64,000 nt of DNA from Porphyrobacter sp. (GTDB lineage: Bacteria > Pseudomonadota > Alphaproteobacteria > Sphingomonadales > Sphingomonadaceae), in the NCBI GenBank assembly GCA_027531395.1, contig JAPZRO010000007.1, positions 124,001 to 188,000 of the forward strand. Direction: 5' to 3'. This document shows positions 34,062 through 43,072 of this stretch, in pieces. Each line of letters opens with the position of its first letter. Position 1 is the first letter of the stretch. The translations under genes were made by a program, and so were the position numbers. Under the pieces are notes generated by a model. The model was given only the letters and a program-made list of their open reading frames with translations. It was not told the origin of the DNA and did no database searches.

Positions 34062-36392
34062 GTGAAACCCCTTCGCTCCGCCCTGCCGGATATCCCTGAC
34101 TTGCTCTGGCTGCGGCTGGCAGGCACCCTCGCGCTTGCCCTGCTGTTGGCGATGGCGGCGGCGGGCGGCCTGTTCCGCCCCTTCGAGCACCGGCTGGAAG
34201 AGATCACCTTCGCCCTGTTCGAGCGTCCGGCGAGCGGACAGGTGCACATCGTAGAGATGGATGCCGCCAGCATGGCCGCGATCCAGCGCTGGCCGTGGCC
34301 ACGCGAACACTATGCCCGGACTGTCGCTGCACTTGATGCCGCGGGCGTGCGCTCGATCAGCTTCGACGTCGATTTCTCCAGCAGCGCCGAACCCGCCGGT
34401 GATGCCGCCTTCGGTGCGGCCATCGCCGCCGCCAATGCCCCGGTGGCGCTGCCGACCTTCGCCCAGAGCGCGGGCTTCCGCGAAAGCCGCCAGCTCGACT
34501 CGCTGCCGATCGCGCCCTTGCGAGAGCACGCCCATCTCGCCTCGGTCTCGGTGGTGCCCGATGCCGATGGCTATGTCCGGCGGATGCCGCTGGGCACCGT
34601 CACCGGCACGCTCGCGCGTCCCTCGATCGCGGCCTTTGTCGCGGGCCGCGCCGGGAGCGTGGGCGAGAGCTTTCCGATCGACTACAGCGTCAATCCCGGC
34701 GCCATCCCGCGCCACAGCTTCATCGCCATCGAGCGCGGCGAGTTCGATGCCGCCAGCCTCAAGGGCAAGGACGTGATCATCGGCGCGACCGCGATCGAGT
34801 TGGGCGATCGCTACGCGGTGCCGCGCCACGGGGTGATCCCCGGAGTGATCGTGCAGGCGCTGGCCGCCGAGACCCTTGCCGAAGTCGTGCCGGTTTACGG
34901 CTCGTGGCCCGCCCCGCTGGCTCTCGCCGCGCTGCTGGCGCTGGTGGTCGGTGCCGCAGGACGGCGCGGCCGGGTGGCGCTGCGCTTCGCTCTTGCCGCA
35001 GGCGGGCTGGTGATCGCGTGGTTCGCGGTCCGGCTGTCCTTCGCGCTGTGGTTCGAGATTGTCCCGGCGCTGGTGTTGCTGGGCATGGCGACCGCGCTCC
35101 GGCTGATGATCCTGACCCTGCGCCAGGCCGAACGCGCCCGGCGGATCGATCCCGAGAGCGGCCTGCCTAACAAGCTCGCGCTCGACAGCGGCAAGCCCGC
35201 ACCGGACACACGCCACTTCATCGCCGCACAGATCGACGAATTCGACGCGCTCAAGCTGGCGGTGGGCGAGGACAATCTCGGCGATCTGCTGCGCCGGCTG
35301 GTCGAGCGCCTGCAGGTGGCGGGCAATGCCGATACCGTGTTCCGCATCGACAACCGCACGCTGGTGTGGGCCAGCCCGCTCGCGCTCGAAGAGCTCGAAC
35401 AGCTGCTCGCGGGCCTCAGGGCGGTGATGCGCAGCCCCTTCGAAGTGGCCGGACGCCGGCTCGGCGTGTCGCTGACCTTCGGGGTCGCAGCGGCCGACAT
35501 CACCGAGGCCGCCGGCAACGCCGCCCATGCCGCAAGCCTCGCCAAGCGCTCGGGCAAGCCGTGGCGGCTTCATACGGATGGCGAAGGCGAAGCGGCGAGC
35601 GAGCAGTTCTCGCTGCTGGGCGAACTCGACGAGGCGCTGGGCAATGGCGATGTGCGGGTGGCCTACCAGCCCAAGCTCAACCTTAAGACTGGCCGCATCG
35701 ATTCGGTCGAGGCGCTGGTGCGCTGGAAGCATCCGGTGCGCGGGATGCTGCCGCCCGACAGCTTCATCCCGCTGATCGAGGAAGCCGGACGGATCGACGA
35801 TCTCACGATTGCGGTGCTGACCCGTTCGCTGGCCGACATGAAGAGCTGGTGCGAGCGCGGGCTGGTGGTGGGGGTTGCGGTCAATATCTCGGCCGGCCTG
35901 CTGGCCTCTGACAGCTTCGCCAGCCGCGCGCTGGCGGTGGTCGCGCGATCAGGCGCGCCGGTGCACCGGTTGACCTTCGAGGTTACCGAAAGCGCCCAGT
36001 TCGAAGACACCGACAAGGCGATCGCCATTCTCGAAGCGTTCCAGGCAGCCGGCATCCGCATCTCGATGGACGATTACGGCACCGGCCAGTCGACGCTCAA
36101 CTACCTCAAGCTGCTCCCGGTCTCGGAGCTCAAGATCGACCGGATGTTCGTGCAGCACGCGCATGTCGATCGCGGCGATGCGATGCTGGTGCGCTCGACC
36201 GTGCGGCTGGCGCATGAGCTCGGGCTGAAGGTCGTGGCCGAAGGGATCGAGGATGAGGCCTGCCTTGCTTTCCTCAAGAGCATCGGCTGCGATTACGCGC
36301 AGGGCTATTTTGTCGGCCGGCCGATGAGCGCCGAGGATCTCGCGGCTCTGGTCGCCAGGCCGGCCAAGGGGCCAGCCGCCCGCGCAGCCTAA
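34062..36392 (+). CDS. CHASE2 sensor with degenerate GGDEF and intact EAL (c-di-GMP phosphodiesterase)
   Basis: This 776-residue protein starts at GTG. It has an N-terminal membrane helix (17-37), a periplasmic CHASE2 domain (about 40-275: VHIVEMDAASMAAIQRWPWPREHYA, ISFDVDFSS, LKGKDVIIGATAIELGDRYAVP), three more helices (about 283-350), a GGDEF-like domain with FRIDN in place of GGDEF, and an EAL domain. In the EAL domain the catalytic set is present: E550-A-L, NISAGLL, FEVTES, DDYGTG, LKIDR, EGIED and YAQGYFVG. It should degrade c-di-GMP in response to a periplasmic cue and so influence surface life. Its stop overlaps the convergent CHAT gene stop. Confidence 0.9.
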   Translation: MKPLRSALPDIPDLLWLRLAGTLALALLLAMAAAGGLFRPFEHRLEEITFALFERPASGQVHIVEMDAASMAAIQRWPWPREHYARTVAALDAAGVRSISFDVDFSSSAEPAGDAAFGAAIAAANAPVALPTFAQSAGFRESRQLDSLPIAPLREHAHLASVSVVPDADGYVRRMPLGTVTGTLARPSIAAFVAGRAGSVGESFPIDYSVNPGAIPRHSFIAIERGEFDAASLKGKDVIIGATAIELGDRYAVPRHGVIPGVIVQALAAETLAEVVPVYGSWPAPLALAALLALVVGAAGRRGRVALRFALAAGGLVIAWFAVRLSFALWFEIVPALVLLGMATALRLMILTLRQAERARRIDPESGLPNKLALDSGKPAPDTRHFIAAQIDEFDALKLAVGEDNLGDLLRRLVERLQVAGNADTVFRIDNRTLVWASPLALEELEQLLAGLRAVMRSPFEVAGRRLGVSLTFGVAAADITEAAGNAAHAASLAKRSGKPWRLHTDGEGEAASEQFSLLGELDEALGNGDVRVAYQPKLNLKTGRIDSVEALVRWKHPVRGMLPPDSFIPLIEEAGRIDDLTIAVLTRSLADMKSWCERGLVVGVAVNISAGLLASDSFASRALAVVARSGAPVHRLTFEVTESAQFEDTDKAIAILEAFQAAGIRISMDDYGTGQSTLNYLKLLPVSELKIDRMFVQHAHVDRGDAMLVRSTVRLAHELGLKVVAEGIEDEACLAFLKSIGCDYAQGYFVGRPMSAEDLAALVARPAKGPAARAA

Positions 36393-39316
36393 TCGATCAG
36401 CACGAAGGGCGCCCAGATATCCGGACTGTCGGCCCCGGGCAGCCCGCTGTCACGCCTGAGACTCCGGATCGCGTGCTGCAACGCCCGCGCCTTGTCGCCG
36501 TGCTTGCGGTAGTGGCGCAGCATTTCGGTGGCGACATAGGCTGCCACATCGTCACGCACCTGCCAGTGGGTCGCGAGCACGCTGCCCCCGCCAGCGAAAC
36601 GGAAAGCGCTGACCAGCCCCGAGAAGGCCGGCACCCCGCCCTCGAAACCCGCAGCGCTGTCGCAGGCGGTGAGGATCACCCAGTCTGCCGCCAGATCGAG
36701 CCGCGCAATCTCGCTCGCGGTCAGCACCCCGTCGCCCTGCCCTGCGTGCGGCGGCGAGAGGATCAGGGCGGGCTCGGCAATGCCCTCGAGCTCCCCGCCC
36801 ACAAGGCCGTGGGTGGCGAACAGCAGCACCTCGGCCTCGCGCACCCCCGGGTCGGCGAGATTGGCCTCGCTCGCCTGCACTCCGAGGAACAGCCGTGCAT
36901 CGCCATTGCCGAACTCGCGCGCGATCGCCCGTGCCTCACGTTCCGATCCGGGCAGCGCGGGCAGCAGCGCCAGCCGCGCCGCGTCCGCGCCGCCGCGCTC
37001 GAAATAAGCGGCGGGGCTGAGAACGGCCTGCGGCTCCGCGCCCGGCTGGTCGCCCGCTCCGAACGGCACCGGCGCGGCAAAGGCGACTAGTCCGCCGCCG
37101 CGCTTCGCGCTGGTCCGGCTGGCATTGCCCAGCGCGGCCACATTCGCCAGCGCAAAGCGGTCGGCGAGCCAGGTCGGCCCCTTGCCGGGCGCGCCCTCGT
37201 CGAGGACCAGCAGCCCCATGGGCAGCGAGGCCAGCGGCCCGCCCGCCAGCACCCGCAAGGTCTTCACCCGGGCTAGCGCCGCGCCGGTCTCGGGCGGCAG
37301 CAACACCGCCGCCAGCCGCGCCGCGGCGGCACGGTCGAAATCGAGCCCCGCGGCCCCGTCGCGCACGCCCGCCGCGAGCGCCACCAGCTCGGCGCGTGGC
37401 AGATCGAGCCGCCGGATCAGCGCCTGGTCGGCGGTCACCACCAGACTATAGGCCCCGTCATAGGCCGGCGCGATTGCCAGCAACGCCTCGTCCTTGCGAA
37501 GTCCCGCGCGTATCGCAGCGATGTCGGCGTTGTCCGGCCCGAGCAGCTGTCCGGTCGCCGCATCGCGGGCGCGCAGATCGGCCAGCGCGGCGGTGCGCGC
37601 CGCATCCGCCGCCGCCAGCCGTTCGCGCGCCGCCTCGGGCGGGGTGCCGGCAGCCAGCGCGCGCAGCAATTCGCGGTCGGCGGCGTCAAGCTCGGCATCG
37701 GCCTGCTGCAACGCCTTGAGCGCCCCGGCCATCGCCGAATCCTCGGTCGCCAGCCGCTCGGCGCGGAAGGCGCTCGCCTGCGCCAGCCCCGATCCGGTCG
37801 CCAGTGCGATCGCCTGCGCCATGTCGTCGGGCGCATCGGCTGCCACCGCGATTTCCATCACCAGATCGAGCGCGGCGCGCTGTTCGGACAGGATCATTCC
37901 CGTCCGCCCCCGCGCCCGGTCGCGTCCGAGGAAGGCGATCATCGCCCGCGCTTCTTCGAGCGCATTGTGCGGCTGCCGGGCGACAATGCTCTGCGCCCAA
38001 GCGTCAACCAGCCGCGCATGACGCAGCGCGAAGGCCCCCGAATTCTCGGTTTCGAGCAGCCGGGCATAGTCGCGCGCGGCAATCCGCGCCGCCTCGGCGG
38101 TCTCACCCGCGCGGAGCAGCGCGCGCACCAGATCGGGGCCGATCCGCTTGGCGATCTCGGCATCGACCGTCTTCGCCTCCATCCGCGCATCGGCCGCGCG
38201 CAGCCGCGCCAGCGCCTCCTCCGCGCGCCCCAGCGCGAAGGTGCCCTGGGCCGCATAACCCTGCGCGCCGAGGCCGTAGGGGCTGCCCTCGCCCTGATAC
38301 TTGGCGAAGATCGGCGCGGCCTCCTCGAACAGCGGAATGGCATCGGCATAGCGTTCGCGCTGGAGGTAGATCGTTCCGAGCAGATGCAGCCCATAGCCAA
38401 AGAACAGGCTGTCCGGCCCCTCGTGCTCGCGCTTCAGTTCGAGGCTGCGGGCCATGTAGCCGGTCGCCTCGAGCGGGCGGCCGGTGCGCGACAGGATGAT
38501 CGCCAGCATCTCCAGCGCACGGGCATAGCTGGTATGGGAGGGGTCAACATGCGCCACCGCCCGCTCGACCGCGATGCGCGCATAGCGTTCGGCCTCGTCC
38601 ATCCGCCCGGCCCGCCGCAAAATCCCGGCATAGCCGTAATAGGAACCGATGGTGTCGGGATCGTTCGGTCCGAGGAACCCCTCGCGGGTATCGAGGCTGG
38701 CCTTCTGGTAGCGCAGCGCCTCGTCGATCCGGCTCAATTGCAGGAACACCTGCGAGAGCGAGAATTCGAGATTCGAGCGCGCCACCACCGCCCCGCGGCC
38801 GATCTCCTCGGGCGGCAGGGCGGCAAAGGCGGCCATGTAGTCGGCATGGCCCTGTTCGAGCGCTGCGATGGCAGCGTCGGCCTCGCCCGCCATGGCGAGC
38901 AAGGTGCCCAGCAGCGCCACGCCCTCGCCGCGCACCGTCAGCGTGTCGGGGTCGCCATCGGGAAGCGCCGCCAGCCCGCGCTGGACCCGCGCCCGCGCCT
39001 CGGCGTTGCGGCCGAGAATGTAGAGCTGCGAGCCGATGCGGATATCGGTGCGGGCGATCTGTGGGTGATCGGGCGCGATCCGGCGCGCCGCAGTCGCCAC
39101 CGCTTCCCACGCGGCCATCATGCGCTCGGCACCCTCGGTGTCGGTCTTGCCCTGTTCGAACAGCGCGTAGGCTTCTTCGAGCAGCCGCTCCACCTCCGCC
39201 TCTCCCGCCGGGTCGGCAGCCGACAACGGCGCTGGCGAAACGGCGAGCAACAGCGCCAGCGCCAAGGCACTGGCGGCAAAGCCGAAACTGCGGCCCCGAT
39301 GGCGTCCTGCGATCAT
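36389..39316 (-). CDS. Secreted TPR-CHAT protein (caspase-like fold)
   Basis: This 975-residue protein has a signal peptide (FGFAASALALALLLAVSPAPLSAA), many TPR-like helical pairs (about 40-480: AEARARVQRGLAALPDGD, EALRYQKASLDTREGFLGPNDPDT, AERYARIAVERAVAHVDPSHTSYARALEMLA), an Ala-rich helical region, and a C-terminal CHAT domain. The CHAT dyad is visible as H836 in LLFATHGLVGGELEG and C885 in VILTACDSAAGFEGG, so peptidase activity is possible. The ATG at 39316 (or GTG at 39319) is chosen for the signal peptide. It is part of a minus-strand run downstream of a two-component system and a lipoprotein. The target is unknown. Confidence 0.88.
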   Translation of the reverse strand: MIAGRHRGRSFGFAASALALALLLAVSPAPLSAADPAGEAEVERLLEEAYALFEQGKTDTEGAERMMAAWEAVATAARRIAPDHPQIARTDIRIGSQLYILGRNAEARARVQRGLAALPDGDPDTLTVRGEGVALLGTLLAMAGEADAAIAALEQGHADYMAAFAALPPEEIGRGAVVARSNLEFSLSQVFLQLSRIDEALRYQKASLDTREGFLGPNDPDTIGSYYGYAGILRRAGRMDEAERYARIAVERAVAHVDPSHTSYARALEMLAIILSRTGRPLEATGYMARSLELKREHEGPDSLFFGYGLHLLGTIYLQRERYADAIPLFEEAAPIFAKYQGEGSPYGLGAQGYAAQGTFALGRAEEALARLRAADARMEAKTVDAEIAKRIGPDLVRALLRAGETAEAARIAARDYARLLETENSGAFALRHARLVDAWAQSIVARQPHNALEEARAMIAFLGRDRARGRTGMILSEQRAALDLVMEIAVAADAPDDMAQAIALATGSGLAQASAFRAERLATEDSAMAGALKALQQADAELDAADRELLRALAAGTPPEAARERLAAADAARTAALADLRARDAATGQLLGPDNADIAAIRAGLRKDEALLAIAPAYDGAYSLVVTADQALIRRLDLPRAELVALAAGVRDGAAGLDFDRAAAARLAAVLLPPETGAALARVKTLRVLAGGPLASLPMGLLVLDEGAPGKGPTWLADRFALANVAALGNASRTSAKRGGGLVAFAAPVPFGAGDQPGAEPQAVLSPAAYFERGGADAARLALLPALPGSEREARAIAREFGNGDARLFLGVQASEANLADPGVREAEVLLFATHGLVGGELEGIAEPALILSPPHAGQGDGVLTASEIARLDLAADWVILTACDSAAGFEGGVPAFSGLVSAFRFAGGGSVLATHWQVRDDVAAYVATEMLRHYRKHGDKARALQHAIRSLRRDSGLPGADSPDIWAPFVLID

Positions 39317-39354
39317 GACTTTCCCCCCGTCAGACGCGAATGCATAGGGCGGCG

Positions 39355-39933
39355 TCAGTCGAAAACGATGTAAAATTCCGACATCTGCGGGCCGGTGTTG
39401 ACGATTTCGATGCTGTGGCGCTGGGTGTAGAGCGGCACCCAGCGGCATTTGACCGGATCGTCGGCGACGGGCTTGCACACCTGCCGCGCCGACTGGTCGC
39501 GCACCACCAGCTTCGGGGTCGGCCCGCGCGAGACGCGCAGCACGATCTGGGCGCTGCGCCCGCCGAGGAAGGTCTGGTTGAGCTGCGTGGTCGCTCCCGG
39601 ATCGAGCGCCGCCGAGCGATAGGCCGGACCAAGCGCGCGCCCGCGCATCGGCTGGGCATCGGCAGGCAGGCTTGCAAGCCAGCGGCCCATCACCGCCTCG
39701 TCCGCCGCGGTCTCGGGCTTGGCGCCGAGCCGATCGAGCCGCGCGGCGGCCTGTGCCAGCGCCGCCGGGTCCTGCGCGCGTTCGGCGCGCTCGGCCATCA
39801 CCAGCGCTTCGGCCACACGCTCGGCGCGGTCGGTGGGGGCCATGGTCTGCACCGGCGCAGCCGGTTCGACCGCACCCGGCGCAGCGCACCCGGCAAGCAA
39901 TGCCAGCGCGGAAAGGCTCGCGAGCCGCTTCAC
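39355..39933 (-). CDS. Lipoprotein of unknown function
   Basis: This 192-residue protein has a short signal with a lipobox (ALLAGC, Cys15), a helical Ala-rich part (about 35-85), and a beta-rich C-terminal part (QIVLRVSRGPTPKLVVRDQSARQVCKPVADDPVKCRWVP...IEIVNTGPQMSEFYIVFD) with two cysteines that could form a disulphide. It overlaps the histidine kinase stop by 4 nt and lies 38 nt before the CHAT gene, so it is likely coexpressed with both. No family was recognised. Confidence 0.75.
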   Translation of the reverse strand: MKRLASLSALALLAGCAAPGAVEPAAPVQTMAPTDRAERVAEALVMAERAERAQDPAALAQAAARLDRLGAKPETAADEAVMGRWLASLPADAQPMRGRALGPAYRSAALDPGATTQLNQTFLGGRSAQIVLRVSRGPTPKLVVRDQSARQVCKPVADDPVKCRWVPLYTQRHSIEIVNTGPQMSEFYIVFD

Positions 39934-41282
39934 GTCGCGGCCGCGATGCGGAACACCGCGCCTCCCAGACCGCCCGCGGCGGGTTCCTCGAGCGTCAGCG
40001 CCAGGGCATGGCGTTCGGCAATCGCCCGCGCCAGTGCGAGGCCGAGCCCGCTGCCCGAGGTCTCCTCGCCCTTGCCGCGGCCGCGATAGAAGCGGTCGAA
40101 GATCCGCTCGCGGTCCTGCGGATCGACGCCGGGACCGTCGTCGGCCACCACCAGCACCGGCCCGGGTTCGAGCGTGATCGCGATATGGCCGCCGGGCGGC
40201 ACATATTTGAGAGCATTGTCGAGCATGTTGGTCACCAGTCTGCCGAGCTGTCGCTCGTCGCCATTGATCGTCACGCCGGGTGCAACTGTCCAGCCGAGCT
40301 CGAGCCCGGCCTCCTCGGCGCTGCCGGCGTAGAGTTCACAGATCCCCGTCACCAGCGCACTGAGATCGACCGGTGCAAGCCCGCTGCGGTCGCCGCGATT
40401 GGCCTTGCTGGCGGCGATATCGAGCAGGGATTCGAGCGTCTGGACAATCCGCCGGATCTCGCCGCGCGCCTCGGCCAGCTTCTCGGCGATCGCCGGATCG
40501 GGCTTTTCCGCGAGCGCTTTCACCAGCCGGTTGTCGAGGTGCGACAGCGGCGTGCGGATTTCATGCGCAAGCTGTTCGGAGGTGTCCTTGTAGGCCGCCA
40601 AAAGATCATTGACCCGCGCCAGCGCCGCGCCGCTGTGGGCGGTGAGTTCGTCGATCTCGTCGCCGTCGATCCGCCCCGCCGCAGCGAGGCCAGCCCCGTC
40701 CTGCGGCTCGCGGAAGGCAAGGTTGATGCGCCCGATGCGGCGTTGCAGTCCGAGCGCGGCGAACCGCCCGAGCAGCGCCACCAGCGCGATGAACACCGCC
40801 CCGCCCGCGGCAAAGGCGACCGCGATGCTGGAGAGCACCGGCGCTTCGATATCGATCCCGCGCGCCACCACCAGCCTGAGGTCCGGGCCGAGCTGCACTG
40901 CCCGGGCAAAGCCGCGCGAATTGGCGCCGATGTTGATGATCCCGCTTTCCGAGACGGCCGGATCGAGCGGCGGCCATTCCGCCAGATCGCCCGCCATCCT
41001 GCGCCCGCTGTCGTCTGCCAGCAGATAGTGCGACGCGCTGCCTTCCATCGGTGTGAGCGCGATGCGATCGGCGATGCGGGCTTGCAATTCGGCCTTGCCG
41101 CCGGTGGCGTAGATATCGGCAAGGCCGGCAAGATCGACATCGACCTCGGCCCGCGCCGCCTCCTGCAAGGTCGTGCTGACGGTCTGGTGGGTAAGCCACC
41201 ACAGGCCCGCCAGCAGCACCAGCGAGAGCACGATCGCGCCCGCCACGAGGCGCGAGAAAATGGAGCGACGGGCTTCGATCAC
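39930..41282 (-). CDS. Sensor histidine kinase
   Basis: This 450-residue protein has two membrane helices (about 12-32 and 152-172) flanking a 120-residue periplasmic sensor, a HAMP-like linker, the phosphoacceptor box with H240 (AHEIRTPLSHL), the N box (NMLDNALKYVPPGG), G1 (VADDGPGV), F box (IFDRFYRG) and G2 (GSGLGLALA). It should autophosphorylate and pass phosphate to the response regulator encoded immediately upstream (ATGA overlap). The signal is unknown; its neighbours suggest envelope or surface control. Confidence 0.93.
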   Translation of the reverse strand: MIEARRSIFSRLVAGAIVLSLVLLAGLWWLTHQTVSTTLQEAARAEVDVDLAGLADIYATGGKAELQARIADRIALTPMEGSASHYLLADDSGRRMAGDLAEWPPLDPAVSESGIINIGANSRGFARAVQLGPDLRLVVARGIDIEAPVLSSIAVAFAAGGAVFIALVALLGRFAALGLQRRIGRINLAFREPQDGAGLAAAGRIDGDEIDELTAHSGAALARVNDLLAAYKDTSEQLAHEIRTPLSHLDNRLVKALAEKPDPAIAEKLAEARGEIRRIVQTLESLLDIAASKANRGDRSGLAPVDLSALVTGICELYAGSAEEAGLELGWTVAPGVTINGDERQLGRLVTNMLDNALKYVPPGGHIAITLEPGPVLVVADDGPGVDPQDRERIFDRFYRGRGKGEETSGSGLGLALARAIAERHALALTLEEPAAGGLGGAVFRIAAAT

Positions 41283-41959
41283 GGCCTCCCGTCGAGCAGG
41301 CGGTAGCCCGATCCCAGGATGGTCTCGAGCGCGGGCCGGTCAAACCCGTCCTCGAGCTTGCGGCGCAGGCGGCCAATGTTGACGTCGACCACGTTGGTTT
41401 GCGGGTCGAAATCCATCTTCCACACGTGCCGCAGCAGCATCTCGCGGGTCACCACTTCGCCGGCGTTCTCCATGAAGTAGCGGAACAGCTCGAATTCCTT
41501 GGGGCTGAGGGCAAGGTGGCGGTTGTCGCGGAAGGCGGTGCGGGCCTTCACGTGGCATTCGAACGCGCCGTAGAGGATCACCGCGGAATGCTCGCGCCCG
41601 GTGGCGCGGCGATGCAGCGCGCGCAGGCGGGCGACCAGTTCCTCGGGCTCGAACGGCTTGGCCAGATAGTCGTCGGCCCCGCCATCCAGCCCGTCGGCGC
41701 GGTCGGAGCTGCGGCCCAGCGCCGAGAGGATCAGGATCGGGGTGCCGATGCCGCCTTCGCGCAGGCGGCGGGTGATGGTCAGCCCGTCGATATCGCCCAG
41801 CATCCGGTCGAGGATGATGACGTCGAACGGCTCCATCCCGGCGCGCAGCAGCGCGGCGCTGCCATTGTCCTCCCACACCAGCACGTCGCCGCTGGCGCTG
41901 AGGAGTTCCCCCACCATCGCGGCCGAGCGCGGATCGTCCTCGACATAGAGGATTCTCAT
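41279..41959 (-). CDS. OmpR-family response regulator
   Basis: This 226-residue protein has a receiver domain with the acidic pair in YVEDDP, phospho-acceptor D51 (VIILDRML), S79 (LILSALG) and K101 (DDYLAKPF), and a C-terminal winged helix (LSPKEFELFRYFMENAGEVVTREMLLRHVW...VDVNIGRLRRKLE..RPALETILGSGYRL). The ATG at 41959 with ggaaacg upstream is preferred over 41974. It heads the operon regulator - kinase - lipoprotein - CHAT. It may also control the neighbouring Slam and CsgG-like units, which share a palindromic element. Confidence 0.93.
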   Translation of the reverse strand: MRILYVEDDPRSAAMVGELLSASGDVLVWEDNGSAALLRAGMEPFDVIILDRMLGDIDGLTITRRLREGGIGTPILILSALGRSSDRADGLDGGADDYLAKPFEPEELVARLRALHRRATGREHSAVILYGAFECHVKARTAFRDNRHLALSPKEFELFRYFMENAGEVVTREMLLRHVWKMDFDPQTNVVDVNIGRLRRKLEDGFDRPALETILGSGYRLLDGRP

Positions 41960-42026
41960 GGGCGTCGTTTCCATACTTGCGGGCCGTGGAACACCAACCG
42001 GACCTCTCCCCCTGACCTACGTGCTG

Positions 42027-42056
42027 CCACCGCTTGCCCCGGGGTGCAAGCGGTGG
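42027..42056. terminator. Strong GC hairpin between response regulator and CsgG-like gene
   Basis: An 11-bp perfect stem (ccaccgcttgc / gcaagcggtgg) with an 8-nt loop lies 24 nt after the CsgG-like stop codon. No T-run follows on either strand, so it is either a weak or factor-assisted terminator or an mRNA 3'-end stabiliser. It separates the CsgG-like transcript from the response regulator promoter. Confidence 0.5.
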
Positions 42057-42080
42057 CCGCAGGCGGGACAGGCGTCCCGG

Positions 42081-42968
42081 TCAGTTCAGGCTCTCGATCG
42101 ACACCCAGCCGACCGTGCCGAAATTGTCCTTGGCCTCGATGAACAGCCCCTCGCGCTTGCCGGTCGGGTTGAGCGTGGTGCCGACCCTGAGGCTGCGCAG
42201 CACCTTGGCGCTGGCGGCAGGTGCATCGAGCATGGCGGTGGTCGAGGCGACGGTGGCGAGGTCGTTGTCATCGTCACGCCCGCCCGCCTTCGGGGCCGAG
42301 GCGATCACCTCCTTCTGGGCGACCAGATCGTTGAAGGCGAGGACGAAGGCTTCGACCAGCATCTTGCCGTCCTTGCTGCCGCCATAGCCGGCCGCGTTGG
42401 CGCCCGCATTCCATGCTCCGGCGCCGCCGAAGGTAAGAGTGCTCTTCTTGACCACGCCCTGCCCGGTGGCGATGGTGAGGCCGTTGGCGGGGCTGAGCAG
42501 CTTGATGCCCGCCGCGAGCTTCTTCTTCTTGCCGCCGAGCCCGCCGAACATGCCGAGCACCGCGCCCGCACCCGGCACGCTGCCGAGCAGCGAGGTCGCC
42601 GCGCCCGAGCGTACCAGCCCTTCCATCGCTGCGCCCTTGGCGAGCTCGATCGACTGGTCGACCTCCTCGCTGTCGCCCGCGACGACGTTCATCAGGAAGT
42701 CCGCCGACTCGCCGCTCGCCGCATTGTGCGGGGTGAAGCAGCCGCTTTCGCGCGCCAGCGTGTCGATCAGCGCGCGCGGCGAGCCGAGGCCATATTCCGA
42801 CCAGCCCTGGGTGTCGCCCTCGACCACGGCGATGGTGCCGAGGCTTTCGGTGCAGGTGGCAAGGTCGACCGCGTCATCGTCGTCACCCTTGGCCTGAACC
42901 GGAGCCGCGATCAGCGCTGCCGAGACCATCAGGGCGGTGGCCAGCGTGCGGGAATTGGTCTTCGTCAT
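42081..42968 (-). CDS. CsgG/HfaB-like secreted protein with SH3-like tail
   Basis: This 295-residue protein has a signal peptide (ending APVQA), an acidic start, then a CsgG-like pattern: LGTIAVVEGD...GSPRALIDTLARESGCF, a Gly-rich turn region with a KKKK patch, GLTIATGQGVVKKSTLTFGGAGAW, and GKMLVEAFVLAFNDLVAQ. The end (LRVGTTLNPTGKREGLFIEAKDNFGTVGWVSIESLN) looks like a bacterial SH3 module. CsgG/HfaB proteins help secrete or anchor curli and holdfast components. It has no lipobox, unlike CsgG itself, so the assignment is tentative. It probably has its own promoter, behind the palindrome at 43040. Confidence 0.58.
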   Translation of the reverse strand: MTKTNSRTLATALMVSAALIAAPVQAKGDDDDAVDLATCTESLGTIAVVEGDTQGWSEYGLGSPRALIDTLARESGCFTPHNAASGESADFLMNVVAGDSEEVDQSIELAKGAAMEGLVRSGAATSLLGSVPGAGAVLGMFGGLGGKKKKLAAGIKLLSPANGLTIATGQGVVKKSTLTFGGAGAWNAGANAAGYGGSKDGKMLVEAFVLAFNDLVAQKEVIASAPKAGGRDDDNDLATVASTTAMLDAPAASAKVLRSLRVGTTLNPTGKREGLFIEAKDNFGTVGWVSIESLN

Positions 42969-43039
42969 CGTGATTCTCCCCTTTGCATTCGATGGAGCGA
43001 TGATGACCCTCTGCCCGTGCGCCAGCCACACACATGCCC

Positions 43040-43067
43040 TGTCATGGGCATGACAATCGCTGTTAGG
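43040..43067 (-). promoter_or_regulatory. Palindromic upstream element, copy 1
   Basis: tgtcatgggcatgaca (43040-43055) is a perfect 7-2-7 palindrome; with the adjoining 12 bp it matches 24 of 28 positions of 49445-49472. It lies 72 nt upstream of the CsgG-like start, in the same orientation and at almost the same distance as copy 2 from the Slam-like start. There is no T-run, and the 2-nt spacer makes a terminator unlikely. Confidence 0.6.
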
Positions 43068-43072
43068 TGGCC

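Noticed and set aside
32469-35732. 1087-codon antisense frame over the FecR and CHASE2-EAL genes, including a Val/Ala-rich repeat stretch
   Set aside because: The repeat is just the reverse reading of the Gly/Asn repeat DNA; both plus-strand genes have clear domains, starts and ribosome sites.
36389-39316. CRISPR-linked TPR-CHAT (Craspase) defence component
   Set aside because: It has a signal peptide, envelope-gene neighbours and no cas gene in the window.
37967-39373. 468-codon plus-strand frame opposite the CHAT gene
   Set aside because: It has no recognisable fold and lies wholly within the TPR-CHAT coding region, whose motifs are clear.
43040-43055. Palindrome interpreted as a transcription terminator of the giant gene
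   Set aside because: A 2-nt spacer cannot form a stable loop without opening the stem, no T-run follows, and the same element recurs upstream of a second promoter region.
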